Assembly: GCA_036377075.1 (NCBI GenBank)
Contig: DASUZB010000021.1
Coordinates: forward strand, 1-31,388
DNA: 31,388 bases
Direction: 5' to 3'
Source of the DNA: DASUZB01 sp036377075
Lineage (GTDB): Bacteria > Actinomycetota > CALGFH01
The notes beneath the pieces were generated by a model. That model did not search any database. It saw only the letters and a list, made by a program, of their open reading frames with translations, and was not told the DNA's origin. Numbering within the stretch: position 1 is the stretch's first letter; every line of letters starts with the position of its first letter. The translations under genes and the position numbers were made by a program. Of this stretch, positions 1-7,101 are shown one piece after another.

Positions 1-277
1 CCAGGGCGCGGCCCACGTCGGCGGTGATCATGATCAGCCGGCGCCGCGACGAGCGGTCGATCCAGCCACCGGCCAGGAGCGAGAGCAGGAGGTGGGGGGC
101 GTAGCCCGCGAAGGTGAGCAGGCCCATCCCGGCGGCGGTCAGGTGCAGGGTGAGCACGGCGGTCAAGGGGAGGGCCAGCAGGCTGACCTGATCGCCGAGC
201 ACGGAGACGGTCTGCGCGGTCCAGAAGCGGCGGAACCCGGGGCGGGCGAGCGGGCGCGCCTCGGTCGGCAGCCTCAC
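1..277 (-). CDS. MFS drug/metabolite efflux transporter, N-terminal part (cut by window edge)
   Basis: The reading frame starts at GTG 277-275 and runs off the left edge after 92 codons, so only the N-terminus is visible. It encodes a hydrophobic protein with a first membrane helix around residues 22-44, a second around 50-72, then the MFS motif A pattern GGWIDRSSRRR in the first cytoplasmic loop. FRRFWTAQTVSVLGDQ near the start is typical of the macrolide-efflux-like MFS group. The start GTG overlaps the TGA stop of the upstream regulator gene (GTGA), so the two are co-transcribed and probably translationally coupled. Pairing with a self-regulating ArsR-type repressor suggests inducible export of a toxic compound; the substrate cannot be read from the sequence. 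Confidence 0.85.
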   Translation of the reverse strand, partial: MRLPTEARPLARPGFRRFWTAQTVSVLGDQVSLLALPLTAVLTLHLTAAGMGLLTFAGYAPHLLLSLLAGGWIDRSSRRRLIMITADVGRAL

Positions 278-858
278 GGCTCCTCCTCGGGGACCGCGCC
301 GGGCCAGGGGAAGGCATAGAGCTGGGCGGTGATCGCCCGGGCGTCCGGCGGACGCGCCTCCGGCGGGCGCCAGTACGACTTGGCGAGGTCGACCAGCGCT
401 TCGCCGAACTCCGCCAGCTCGGCCTTGGTCAGGTGCATGGTCGAGTTGGAGAACATCGCCGCGGCGTCCCAGTCCGGCTCGCGGTCCCGGACGCGGAGGT
501 ATTCCTCGCGCAGGCGCTGCGCCCGGCCGAGCTCGAAGCGGGAAAACTCGTCGTTGGCGGTGCGCAGCTCTGCCGATGGGTCGCTGGCCGAGGCGAAGCG
601 GACGTCGCCGGGCACGTAGCGCCACCAGCGCTCGCGGCCCCGCCCGCGGGTGGGGTCTTCCTCGACGAAGCCGTAGCGCTCGAGCTGGCGCAGGTGGTAG
701 CTGGTCGCGCCGGTGTTCTGGCCGAAGCGGCGGGCGAGCGTGGTGGCCGTGGCCGGCCCGGCGGCGGTGAGCTGTTCCAGGAGCTGGAGGCGCAAGGGGT
801 GCGCCAGCGCCCGGAGGGCCGCCGGGTCGTTGACGTCGCGCCGCCGCAGATCGGACAT
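274..858 (-). CDS. ArsR-type winged-helix transcriptional regulator
   Basis: A 194-residue protein with an N-terminal winged helix-turn-helix: ALRALAHPLRLQLLEQL, then a recognition region NTGATSYHLRQLERYGFV and a wing rich in Arg and Gly. This is the ArsR/HTH_20 pattern of single-domain repressors that control a neighbouring efflux pump. No Cys-rich metal site is visible, so the ligand is probably not a thiophilic metal bound in the classical ArsR way. I chose ATG 858; a longer frame from GTG 897 would start inside the large palindrome and is unlikely. The gene lies 17 bp downstream of that palindrome and overlaps the MFS start by four bases. It probably represses its own operon. Confidence 0.85.
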   Translation of the reverse strand: MSDLRRRDVNDPAALRALAHPLRLQLLEQLTAAGPATATTLARRFGQNTGATSYHLRQLERYGFVEEDPTRGRGRERWWRYVPGDVRFASASDPSAELRTANDEFSRFELGRAQRLREEYLRVRDREPDWDAAAMFSNSTMHLTKAELAEFGEALVDLAKSYWRPPEARPPDARAITAQLYAFPWPGAVPEEEP

Positions 859-874
859 GCCGCTACCGTAGCGC

Positions 875-906
875 TGCAAAGAAGTGTTTGCAAACACTTC
901 TTTGCA
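875..906. promoter_or_regulatory. Perfect 32-bp palindromic operator of the ArsR-MFS operon
   Basis: The two 16-base arms, 875-890 and 891-906, are exact reverse complements with no spacer; the centre reads GTTTGCAAAC. It is much more AT-rich than its surroundings and ends 17 bp before the ATG of the ArsR-type gene, where a bound repressor would block transcription or translation start. Role inferred from position and perfect symmetry. Confidence 0.8.
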
Positions 907-945
907 ACTGTGCCAGCCGGGGTGGTGACCGAGGCCGCGCCCCGC

Positions 946-1893
946 TCAGCGGGGGCGGCGGGCGATGGCGCGGTTGGTGAGGTGGTCGGCGAGGTCCTCG
1001 AACGAGACGCCGGCGGCGTCCGCCGCCGTCGGTACCAGGCTGGTGCTGGTGAGGCCGGGGCCGGTGTTGACCTCCAGCACCCAGCAGGCACCCTGCTGGT
1101 CGAGGATCGCGTCGACGCGGGAGAGGTCGCGGCAACCGAGCGCGAGGTGGGCCGCCTGGGCGACCTCCAGGCAGCGCTCGGCCAGCGCGGCGTCGATCTC
1201 GGCGGGCGCTCGGAAGTCGGCCGCGCCATGGGTGTAGCGGGCGGCGAAGTCGTACCAGCCCTGCTTGGGGCGGATCTCGACCGCCGGCAGCGGCGGCAGC
1301 CCGTCCACCACGGCGAGCGCCAGCTCGGTGCCGACCACGTGCCGCTCGAGCAGCACCGTCTCGTCGTAGCCGAAGGCGGAGATGAGCGCGGCCGGGAGCT
1401 GGTCGGCACGCTCCACCATGCGGATGCCGAGCGCCGAGCCGCCCCGGTTCGGCTTCACCACCAGCGGCAGCCCGAGCTCGGCGACGGCCTGGTCGAGCAG
1501 GGCGCCCATGCCGAGCTCGCGCAGGGCGTCCTGGCCCACCGGGATGGCGTCGGGCACGCCGATGCCGGCCCGCCGCAGCACGGACTTGGCCGCCAGCTTG
1601 TCGAACGCGAGCCGGCTCGCCTCGAAGCTGGAGCCGGTGTAGGGCAGGCCGAGCAGCTCCAGCACGGCGGCGACCTGACCGTCCTCGCCGAAGCGGCCGT
1701 GCAGGGCGATGAAGGCGGCGTCGTAGTGGCCGGCGCGGAGCACCTCGACGAGCTGCTCGTCCGCGTCGAGCTGGGCCACCCGGTAGCCCTTGTCGGCCAG
1801 CGCGTCGGCCACCCGCTTGCCGGAGCGCAGCGAGATCTCCCGCTCGAACGAGAGCCCGCCCGCGATCACCGCCACCGAGCAGTCGAAGGTCAC
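946..1893 (-). CDS. ddl: D-alanine--D-alanine ligase
   Basis: Ligates two D-Ala in an ATP-dependent cytoplasmic reaction to make the dipeptide for UDP-MurNAc-pentapeptide. The 315-residue protein has the Ddl signatures: GGLSFEREISLRSG (residues 12-25, with the conserved Glu17), LHGRFGEDG (64-72), YTGSSFEAS (85-93), the ATP-grasp KPNRGGSALGI starting at Lys147, and C-terminal EVNTGPGLTSTSLVP with the metal-binding Glu/Asn. Length is like E. coli DdlB (about 306) rather than the longer actinobacterial DdlA. The GTG start overlaps the upstream aminotransferase stop (GTGA at 1890-1893), implying coupling. A short GC hairpin overlaps the stop codon. This is an unusual context for ddl, which often sits near murF or alone, so it may be a second or specialised ligase. 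Confidence 0.93.
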   Translation of the reverse strand: MTFDCSVAVIAGGLSFEREISLRSGKRVADALADKGYRVAQLDADEQLVEVLRAGHYDAAFIALHGRFGEDGQVAAVLELLGLPYTGSSFEASRLAFDKLAAKSVLRRAGIGVPDAIPVGQDALRELGMGALLDQAVAELGLPLVVKPNRGGSALGIRMVERADQLPAALISAFGYDETVLLERHVVGTELALAVVDGLPPLPAVEIRPKQGWYDFAARYTHGAADFRAPAEIDAALAERCLEVAQAAHLALGCRDLSRVDAILDQQGACWVLEVNTGPGLTSTSLVPTAADAAGVSFEDLADHLTNRAIARRPR

Positions 1894-3188
1894 TGCGACG
1901 CCCCCCAGGCGGGAGGCTGGCCACCGTCGGCCGGCTCGCCCGCTGCGGGCAGTCCGCCGATGGCGCGCATCAGCTCCAGCTCCTCGGTGACCACGCCGGC
2001 GAGGCGGCGCACGCCCTCGCGGATGCGCTCGGGCGGTGGGAAGCAGTACGACAGCCGCAGGTTGGAGCCGCCCTGGTCGTCGGCGAAGAAGGAGCCGCCG
2101 GGCACGTAGGCGACCCGGGCAGAGATCGCCTTGGCGAGCATGGCCTTGGCGTCGAGCGGCCCGGGCAGCTTCACCCAGACGTAGAAGCCGCCGCTCGGAT
2201 GGGTCCAGCTCACCCTGGACTCCGGCGGGAAATGCTCGGCCAGCGCTTCCAGCATGGCGTCGCGCCGTTCCCGGTAGACGTCGCGCAGCTCCTTGAGGGT
2301 CTCCTGCCACGGGTACCCGGAGAAGTAGCGGTACGCGACCGCCTGGTTGAAGTTCGACTGGCTGAGGTCGGCGGCCTCCTTGACCAGCACCAGCCGCTCG
2401 CGGATGGCGGGCGGCGCCAGCGCCCAGCCGATGCGCAGGCCCGGGCCGAAGATCTTGGAGATGGTGCCGAGGTAGACGACGTTGTCGGCCTCCCGGGCGC
2501 GCAGCGCGTCTGGCGGGCTGGACTCGAAGCCGAGGAGGCCGTAGGGGTTGTCCTCGAGGACCAGCAGGTCGTGGCGACGGGCGATCTCGACCACCCGGTC
2601 GCGGCGCTCGTGGGAGAGGGTGACCCCGGCCGGGTTGTGGAAGTTGGGGATGGTGTAGAGGAACTTGACCCGCCGGCCCTCGCGGGCGAGGCGGCCGAGC
2701 TCCGCCTCGAGCTCGTCCGGGTCGAGCCCGTCGTCGTCCAGGCGGACGTGCCGCACCTCGACCTGGTACTGGGAGAAGGCCGAGAGGGCGCCGACGTAGG
2801 ACGGCCCCTCCGCCACGATCACGTCGCCGGGGTCGCAGAACATCCGCGCCAACAGGTCGAGGGCCTGCTGGGAGCCGACGGTCACGACCACGTCCGCCGC
2901 CGAGCCGTGGATCCCCTCGCGCCGCATCAGGTCGACCATGACCTCGCGGAGCCGGCCGTCGCCCTGGCCGCCGCCGTACTGCAGCGCGCTGGCGCCCTCC
3001 TTGCCGAGCACCTCCTCCACCACGTCGCCGATCACGTCGAAGGGGAGCCCGGCGGTGTAGGGCATTCCGCCGGCAAGGCTCACGATCTCGGGGCGGGCCG
3101 CCACGGCGAACAGGGCGCGGATCTCCGAGGCGGTCATCGCCCTGGTACCGTGGGCGTACCGGTCCAGGAAGGGGTCGTCGGCGCGCAT
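1890..3188 (-). CDS. PLP-dependent class I/II aminotransferase (LysN/2-aminoadipate type)
   Basis: A 432-residue fold-type I aminotransferase. Visible landmarks are FHNPAG (residues 183-188, Asn contacting PLP), LEDNPYG (211-217, Asp binding the pyridine nitrogen) and SKIFGPGLRIGW with the Schiff-base Lys245 and the substrate-carboxylate Arg252. QYGGGQGDGRLRE near residue 70 is typical of the MocR/LysN subfamily, which includes 2-aminoadipate and broad-specificity aromatic or branched-chain aminotransferases. Start is ATG 3188; longer frames upstream lack support. The stop overlaps the ddl start, so the enzyme is made with D-Ala-D-Ala ligase. A link to amino-acid supply for the wall is inference; the substrate is not known. 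Confidence 0.85.
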   Translation of the reverse strand: MRADDPFLDRYAHGTRAMTASEIRALFAVAARPEIVSLAGGMPYTAGLPFDVIGDVVEEVLGKEGASALQYGGGQGDGRLREVMVDLMRREGIHGSAADVVVTVGSQQALDLLARMFCDPGDVIVAEGPSYVGALSAFSQYQVEVRHVRLDDDGLDPDELEAELGRLAREGRRVKFLYTIPNFHNPAGVTLSHERRDRVVEIARRHDLLVLEDNPYGLLGFESSPPDALRAREADNVVYLGTISKIFGPGLRIGWALAPPAIRERLVLVKEAADLSQSNFNQAVAYRYFSGYPWQETLKELRDVYRERRDAMLEALAEHFPPESRVSWTHPSGGFYVWVKLPGPLDAKAMLAKAISARVAYVPGGSFFADDQGGSNLRLSYCFPPPERIREGVRRLAGVVTEELELMRAIGGLPAAGEPADGGQPPAWGASQ

Positions 3189-3321
3189 CGTGGGCAAGGA
3201 TACGGCATCCGATCTCTGGCATCCTCGACACGTTCTTGAGGCCGCTGCTAGCATCCCGTTCCCGCGCGGTGCCGGCGGTGCCAGCCAGCACCCCCACCTC
3301 CGACGGGCCAGGTGAGCAGCC

Positions 3322-3972
3322 GTGGGTCGTAAGGTCAGCCCGCTGACGGTCGAGACCATCGACCTGTTGCCCGACCCGTGCCGGCGCTGCGTCTTCTGGG
3401 AGCTGGGGGGCAGCGCCCGCCCGCGCGGCTCCGACGACGCCGGGCTGCAGAAGGAGGCCTGGCTGTCCTCGCTGGTCCTCGAGTGGGGGTCCGCCGGCCA
3501 CGTGATCTCGGTGGACGGCGTCCCCGCCGGCTACTCGCTGTTCGCGCCGGCCAGCTTCCTCGAGCAGGTCGGCATGCAGGCGGCGAGGCCGGTGAGCCGG
3601 GACGCGGCCTTGCTGGCGACGCTGGCGGTGGACCCGCGCTTCGAGGGGCAGGGCATCGGCCGGGTGCTGCTGCAGTCGATGGCCAGGGACCTGATCAAGC
3701 GCAAGGTGCGGGCGGTCGAGGCGTTCGCCGACCGCGCCTGGACCGGGCGTGCCTGCCACATCCCGGTCGGCTTCCTCGAAGCCTGCGGCTTCCAGGTGGT
3801 ACGGGAGCACCCCCGCTACCCGCTGCTGCGCATGGACCTGCGGACGGTGCTGCGCTGGCGCGACGCGCGCGAGGCCGCCCTGGAGGTGCTGCGGGTGCCG
3901 AGTGGCCAGCCGGCGCTGCGCCCGGTGCCGGCGTCACCACCACCCGACCTGCGCCCCAACAACGGCGCCTGA
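3322..3972 (+). CDS. GNAT-family N-acetyltransferase
   Basis: A 216-residue protein that begins with GTG 3322, preceded by AGGTGAG five bases upstream. The N-terminal part has LLPDPCRRCVFWEL with a Cys pair, and the centre has the acetyl-CoA-binding motif VDPRFEGQGIGRVLL (residues 103-117) followed by an amphipathic helix, the core of the GNAT fold. The C-terminal 45 residues are Pro/Ala-rich and probably disordered. A related acetyltransferase sits near trx and par genes in some actinobacteria, as I recall. The acceptor is unknown. It is divergent from the aminotransferase gene (133 bp apart) and convergent with trxA. Confidence 0.75.
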   Translation: MGRKVSPLTVETIDLLPDPCRRCVFWELGGSARPRGSDDAGLQKEAWLSSLVLEWGSAGHVISVDGVPAGYSLFAPASFLEQVGMQAARPVSRDAALLATLAVDPRFEGQGIGRVLLQSMARDLIKRKVRAVEAFADRAWTGRACHIPVGFLEACGFQVVREHPRYPLLRMDLRTVLRWRDAREAALEVLRVPSGQPALRPVPASPPPDLRPNNGA

Positions 3973-3978
3973 CGCAAA

Positions 3979-4010
3979 GAGCCCGGCCCCTTGACGAAAG
4001 GGCCGGGCTC
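3979..4010. terminator. Bidirectional hairpin terminator between GNAT gene and trxA
   Basis: Perfect 11-bp stem (GAGCCCGGCCC at 3979-3989 paired with 4000-4010) with a 10-base loop, placed in the 56-bp gap between two converging genes. On the minus strand the stem is followed by TTTGCG, a weak U-tract for trxA; on the plus strand there is none. Position and stem strength support termination for both genes. Confidence 0.75.
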
Positions 4011-4028
4011 CTGCGCCGCGCCGAAGAC

Positions 4029-4355
4029 TCAGGTAAGGAACTCGCTCAGCTCGGAGACGATGTTGCGCTTGGGCATGGCGCCCACGATGCGCTTCTTCTC
4101 GTTGCCCGCCACGAACAGGGCCATGGTGGGGATGCTCATGACGCCGAAGCGGCGGGTGACGTCGGGGTTCTCGTCCACGTTGAGCTTGACGATGGTGAGC
4201 TTGCCCTCGTGCTCGGCCGCGATCTCCTCGAGGACCGGCGAGACCATCTTGCAGGGACCGCACCATTCGGCCCAGAAGTCGACCAGCACGGGCTTGTCCG
4301 ACTGGAGGACCTGGCCCTCGAACGTGGCATCGGTCACGACCGTGGCTTTGCTCAT
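4029..4355 (-). CDS. trxA: Thioredoxin
   Basis: A 108-residue classical thioredoxin with the redox motif WCGPC at residues 31-35, buried Asp26 and the cis-proline Pro76 in SIPT. It reduces protein disulfides in the cytoplasm and is recharged by the reductase encoded just upstream. ATG 4355 is fixed by an in-frame stop a short way upstream. There is no Shine-Dalgarno directly before this ATG; instead a strong one serves a 13-codon leader ORF whose TGA overlaps the trxA ATG (ATGA). Its own SigR-type promoter match lies in the 182-bp gap after trxB. Matches mycobacterial TrxC (Rv3914) in order and context. Confidence 0.96.
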   Translation of the reverse strand: MSKATVVTDATFEGQVLQSDKPVLVDFWAEWCGPCKMVSPVLEEIAAEHEGKLTIVKLNVDENPDVTRRFGVMSIPTMALFVAGNEKKRIVGAMPKRNIVSELSEFLT

Positions 4356-4393
4356 ATGTAGTGATGCGGCAGAAGCTCTCGCCCTGCCGGCAT
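4352..4393 (-). CDS. 13-residue leader peptide ORF coupled to trxA
   Basis: Reading ATG 4393 to TGA 4352 gives MPAGRELLPHHYI. The start is preceded at 4-6 bases by GAGGAGGTGA, the best ribosome-binding site in the region, while trxA itself has none. The stop overlaps the trxA start codon as ATGA, so ribosomes finishing the leader would be placed to reinitiate on trxA. No known leader-peptide family recognised. The function may be only to load ribosomes, or to sense something through the His-His-Tyr end; the latter is speculation. Confidence 0.55.
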   Translation of the reverse strand: MPAGRELLPHHYI

Positions 4394-4467
4394 CTCACCT
4401 CCTCGTACCTCGAGTGCGCTCGCGGTGACGGTGAACCCGCACCGCCGGCGGCACCATCCAAGTTTCG

Positions 4468-4494
4468 AACAGCAGCGGTGGCACGGTTTATTCC
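4468..4494 (-). promoter_or_regulatory. SigR/SigH-type promoter candidate for trxA
   Basis: On the minus strand GGAAT (4494-4490) is followed after 19 bases by GTT (4470-4468). The actinobacterial thiol-stress sigma factors SigR/SigH recognise GGAAT-N18-GTT, and one-base-longer spacing appears tolerated. It lies between trxB and trxA, about 75 bases before the leader ORF, so trxA could be transcribed alone as well as with trxB. Confidence 0.55.
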
Positions 4495-4537
4495 ATCCGG
4501 TTTCCCGCCAAGCCGCCAGGCAACCGGCTGCCGCCGC

Positions 4538-5506
4538 TCATTCCCAGTTGTCCGTGCTCGCGCCGGAGTCGTGCCCGCGCGCCTCGAGCCAGCGCTCGGC
4601 GTCGATCGCGGCGGCACAGCCCGTGCCGGCGGCGGTGACCGCCTGCCGGTAGGTGTGGTCGACCACGTCGCCGGCGGCGAACACGCCGCTGACGCTGGTC
4701 TCGGTGGAGGGCGGGCTGACCAGCACGTAGCCCTGGTCGTCCAGGTCGAGCTGGCCGGCGAACAGCTCGGTGTTGGGCACGTGGCCGATGGCGACGAACA
4801 TGCCGGCCGCCGGCAGCTCGGACTCGCTGCCGTCGACCAGGTTGCGCAGCCGCACCCCGCTGACCGACTGCTCGCCGAGCACCTCGACCACGGCCGAGTT
4901 CCAGGCGAACTCGACCTTCGGGTTGGCGAACGCCCGGTCCTGCATGACCTTGGAGGCGCGCAGGCGGTCGCGGCGGTGGACCACGGTCACCTTGGTGGCG
5001 AAGCGGGTGAGGAAGGTGGCCTCCTCCAGCGCCGAGTCGCCGCCGCCGACCACCACCAGCTCACGGTCGCGGAAGAAGAAGCCGTCGCAGGTCGCGCACG
5101 TGGACACGCCGTGGCCGAGCAGGCGCCGCTCGTTGTCGAGACCGAGCATGCGCGCCTTGGCGCCGGTGGAGACGATCACCGCCTCGCCGCTGAACTCCTG
5201 GTCGTCGACCCAGGCCCGGAACGGCCGCCCGCTGAGGTCGACCTTGGTGGCGTCGGCGGTGACGAATTCCGCGCCGAAGCGGGCCGCCTGCTCGCGCATC
5301 TTGCCCATCAGCTCGGGACCGAGGATCCCGTTGGGGAACCCCGGATAGTTCTCCACCTCGGTGGTCAGCTGCAGCTGGCCACCCGCCTCCAAGCCCTCGA
5401 TCACGATCGGCCGGAGGTTGGCCCTGGCCGTGTAGAGCGCGGCGGTCAGCCCGGCAGGGCCGGAGCCGAGGATCAGGACCGGGGCGCTGGAACGAGCGGT
5501 GGTCAT
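4538..5506 (-). CDS. trxB: Thioredoxin-disulfide reductase
   Basis: A 322-residue FAD/NADPH oxidoreductase that reduces thioredoxin. Motifs in order: FAD-binding GSGPAG (residues 14-19), the redox-active pair in CATCDGFFF (Cys137 and Cys140), NADPH-binding VVGGGDSALEEA (about 153-164), and C-terminal FAD motif GVFAAGDVVD followed by YRQAVTAAGTGCAAA. This is the low-molecular-weight bacterial TrxB type. I chose ATG 5506 (MTTARSS); a TTG 21 bases upstream is in frame but starts within a GGGGAGG that more likely acts as the ribosome-binding site. It is followed by trxA on the same strand, and its upstream region carries an exact SigR-type promoter. Confidence 0.96.
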   Translation of the reverse strand: MTTARSSAPVLILGSGPAGLTAALYTARANLRPIVIEGLEAGGQLQLTTEVENYPGFPNGILGPELMGKMREQAARFGAEFVTADATKVDLSGRPFRAWVDDQEFSGEAVIVSTGAKARMLGLDNERRLLGHGVSTCATCDGFFFRDRELVVVGGGDSALEEATFLTRFATKVTVVHRRDRLRASKVMQDRAFANPKVEFAWNSAVVEVLGEQSVSGVRLRNLVDGSESELPAAGMFVAIGHVPNTELFAGQLDLDDQGYVLVSPPSTETSVSGVFAAGDVVDHTYRQAVTAAGTGCAAAIDAERWLEARGHDSGASTDNWE

Positions 5507-5579
5507 GGGATGTGGATGCCTCCCCAAGGAGGGTCACAAGCACGAGCGGCGCGCGGCACGGAGGACGCGACAGCAGTCC

Positions 5580-5605
5580 AACAGATTGTTCCACATGCCT
5601 ATTCC
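5580..5605 (-). promoter_or_regulatory. SigR/SigH-type promoter of trxB
   Basis: Minus strand GGAAT (5605-5601), exactly 18 bases, then GTT (5582-5580): an exact match to the consensus GGAAT-N18-GTT of the thiol-oxidative-stress sigma factors SigR (Streptomyces) and SigH (Mycobacterium), whose known regulons include trxB/trxA. Predicted transcription start near 5573, about 67 bases before the trxB ATG. Confidence 0.75.
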
Positions 5606-5722
5606 GCTCCCTCACGTCCCGCCGCGGCGGTGTTCAATATGGGCAGGAGCAGGCACGGCCGCCGGAGCGGCGCCGGCTCGCCGCAGCGAGCCACCTCAGG
5701 CGGGCCGGCCTGGTGAGAGGCG

Positions 5723-6214
5723 ATGACCGCGGACCAGACCAACATCACCCCGACCTGCGTCAACCACCCCGGGGTGGAGACCAGGCTGACGTGCTCGAGC
5801 TGCGGCAACCCGATCTGCCCGCGCTGCATGGTGACCACCGCCGTCGGCCAGAAGTGCGGCGACTGCGCCCGCCAGCCGCGGGCCGCCAAGGGGGCGCCGC
5901 CGCCGGTCCTGGTGGCGCGCGCGTTCGGCGCCGGCTTCGTGGTGGCGGCGGTGGGTGGCGCCGTGCTGCTGTTCGTGCCGTTCCTCGGCCTGATCCTGGC
6001 GGCCGTGCTGGGGTTCGCGGTCTCGGCGACGGTGCGCTGGGCTGCCCGCCGGCGCGTCCACAACCAGCTCGGGTTGGCCGCCGGTGCCGCGGCCGTGCTC
6101 GGCATCCTCACCACCGCGCTGCTGCTCGGCGCCGTCGTGCTCCACCCGCGGCTGCTCCTGGCCTACCTGGTCGCCGGTGGCGTCGCCTTCGCCCGCGCCA
6201 GCGGGCGCTGGTAG
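5723..6214 (+). CDS. B-box-like zinc-finger integral membrane protein
   Basis: A 163-residue protein. Residues 12-48 form a treble-clef style zinc site with the pattern CVNHP, CSSCGNPICPRCM and CGDCA: six or more Cys plus one His, as in the B-box-like fingers that precede some actinobacterial rhomboid proteases. The rest has a hydrophobic block at about 60-105, probably two helices, and two more helices at about 115-160, but no rhomboid GxSx or His motif. So it is a finger-plus-membrane-anchor protein rather than a protease. ATG 5723 is preceded by GAGAGG. It is divergent from trxB and convergent with the anti-sigma gene (12-bp gap). Function unknown. Confidence 0.65.
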   Translation: MTADQTNITPTCVNHPGVETRLTCSSCGNPICPRCMVTTAVGQKCGDCARQPRAAKGAPPPVLVARAFGAGFVVAAVGGAVLLFVPFLGLILAAVLGFAVSATVRWAARRRVHNQLGLAAGAAAVLGILTTALLLGAVVLHPRLLLAYLVAGGVAFARASGRW

Positions 6215-6226
6215 CGCAGGGGCGCC

Positions 6227-7093
6227 TCAGCGCACCGAGACGGTGGCCTGGCCCTGGTCGGCCGGGACCGCGGCGCAGTTGCCGGCGGGGAACACGAAGT
6301 AGCGCAGCTGGCCTCGCCCGCCCGGCACGCTCGCCACCAGCAGGAGGGCTGGCTGGCCCTGGTATTTGGTCTCGACGAAGAACGCCGGCCGCAGCCCGCT
6401 CGCGCCCGCCTGGCCCAGGGCTTGGTCGATGCAGGCGCGCGGGTCGCTGCCCTTGAGCCGTTGGCCGCTGTCGCTCTCGACGCCCATGGTCGGTCCGGCC
6501 CGCTGCGTCGTGCTCGCCGCGCCCGTGGCCGCCCGCGGCGGCGTGGCCCTGAGCGCCTGGAGGGCAACGGGGCTGTGGTCGACCGCCTCCTGCAGCCGTG
6601 CCGGCGAGAACTCGCCCTGGAGCCGGATCACCGGGAGGGCCCCGCTCCCCGCCGCGGCCGCGTTGGGCCGCACCGCGGCCTTGCCGCCGCCACCACCGCT
6701 GTCGCTGCTGCTGGCGGCGCCACCCGCGGCGCCGCCGTGGCTGTTCAGGCGGATCAGCCCGAGCACGCCGACCGCGAACAGCAGCAGCGCGGCGGCCGCG
6801 GCCAGGGTCGAGGCCCGCGGGAACCAGGCGCGCCTGGCGGCGGCGGCCCGGCGGCGTGGGGCCTCGGTCGGCAGCTCACGCTCGACCGCGGTCATCAGGC
6901 GCTGGTGGAAGCCGGCTGGCAGCTCCGGCTCCGCGAGCACGGCGAGCCGCGCGCTCACCGCCTCGAGGTCCGCCACCGTGGCCGCGCAGGCGGCGCAGCC
7001 GGCCAGGTGAGCGGCCAGGCGGCCCCGCTGGGCATCGCCGAGGTCGCCCGCCTGCCAGGCGGCGAGCTGCTCACGGTCGGGGTGGTCGGGCAC
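6227..7093 (-). CDS. Membrane anti-sigma factor with zinc-binding (ZAS) domain
   Basis: A 288-residue protein starting at GTG 7093, eight bases after the sigma-factor stop, with GAGGAG as ribosome-binding site. Residues 1-40 contain HLAGCAAC, the HxxxCxxC zinc-binding anti-sigma signature, so the domain should hold the partner sigma factor at the membrane. One membrane helix spans about residues 95-113 (STLAAAAALLLFAVGVLGLI). The C-terminal part, about 170 residues, would lie outside; it is low-complexity at first and then ends in a compact region (FFVETKYQGQPALLLVASV) of no recognised family. Position corresponds to Rv3912, the anti-SigM protein of Mycobacterium. The Cys pair makes redox sensitivity possible. 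Confidence 0.8.
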   Translation of the reverse strand: MPDHPDREQLAAWQAGDLGDAQRGRLAAHLAGCAACAATVADLEAVSARLAVLAEPELPAGFHQRLMTAVERELPTEAPRRRAAAARRAWFPRASTLAAAAALLLFAVGVLGLIRLNSHGGAAGGAASSSDSGGGGGKAAVRPNAAAAGSGALPVIRLQGEFSPARLQEAVDHSPVALQALRATPPRAATGAASTTQRAGPTMGVESDSGQRLKGSDPRACIDQALGQAGASGLRPAFFVETKYQGQPALLLVASVPGGRGQLRYFVFPAGNCAAVPADQGQATVSVR

Positions 7094-7101
7094 GGCTCGG
7101 G

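Noticed and set aside
859..897. Longer start for the ArsR-type gene at GTG 897
   Set aside because: It would place coding sequence within the perfect palindrome and add residues not part of the family.
5507..5527. TTG start for trxB
   Set aside because: TTG is rare, overlaps the likely ribosome-binding site, and the added residues precede the normal TrxB N-terminus.
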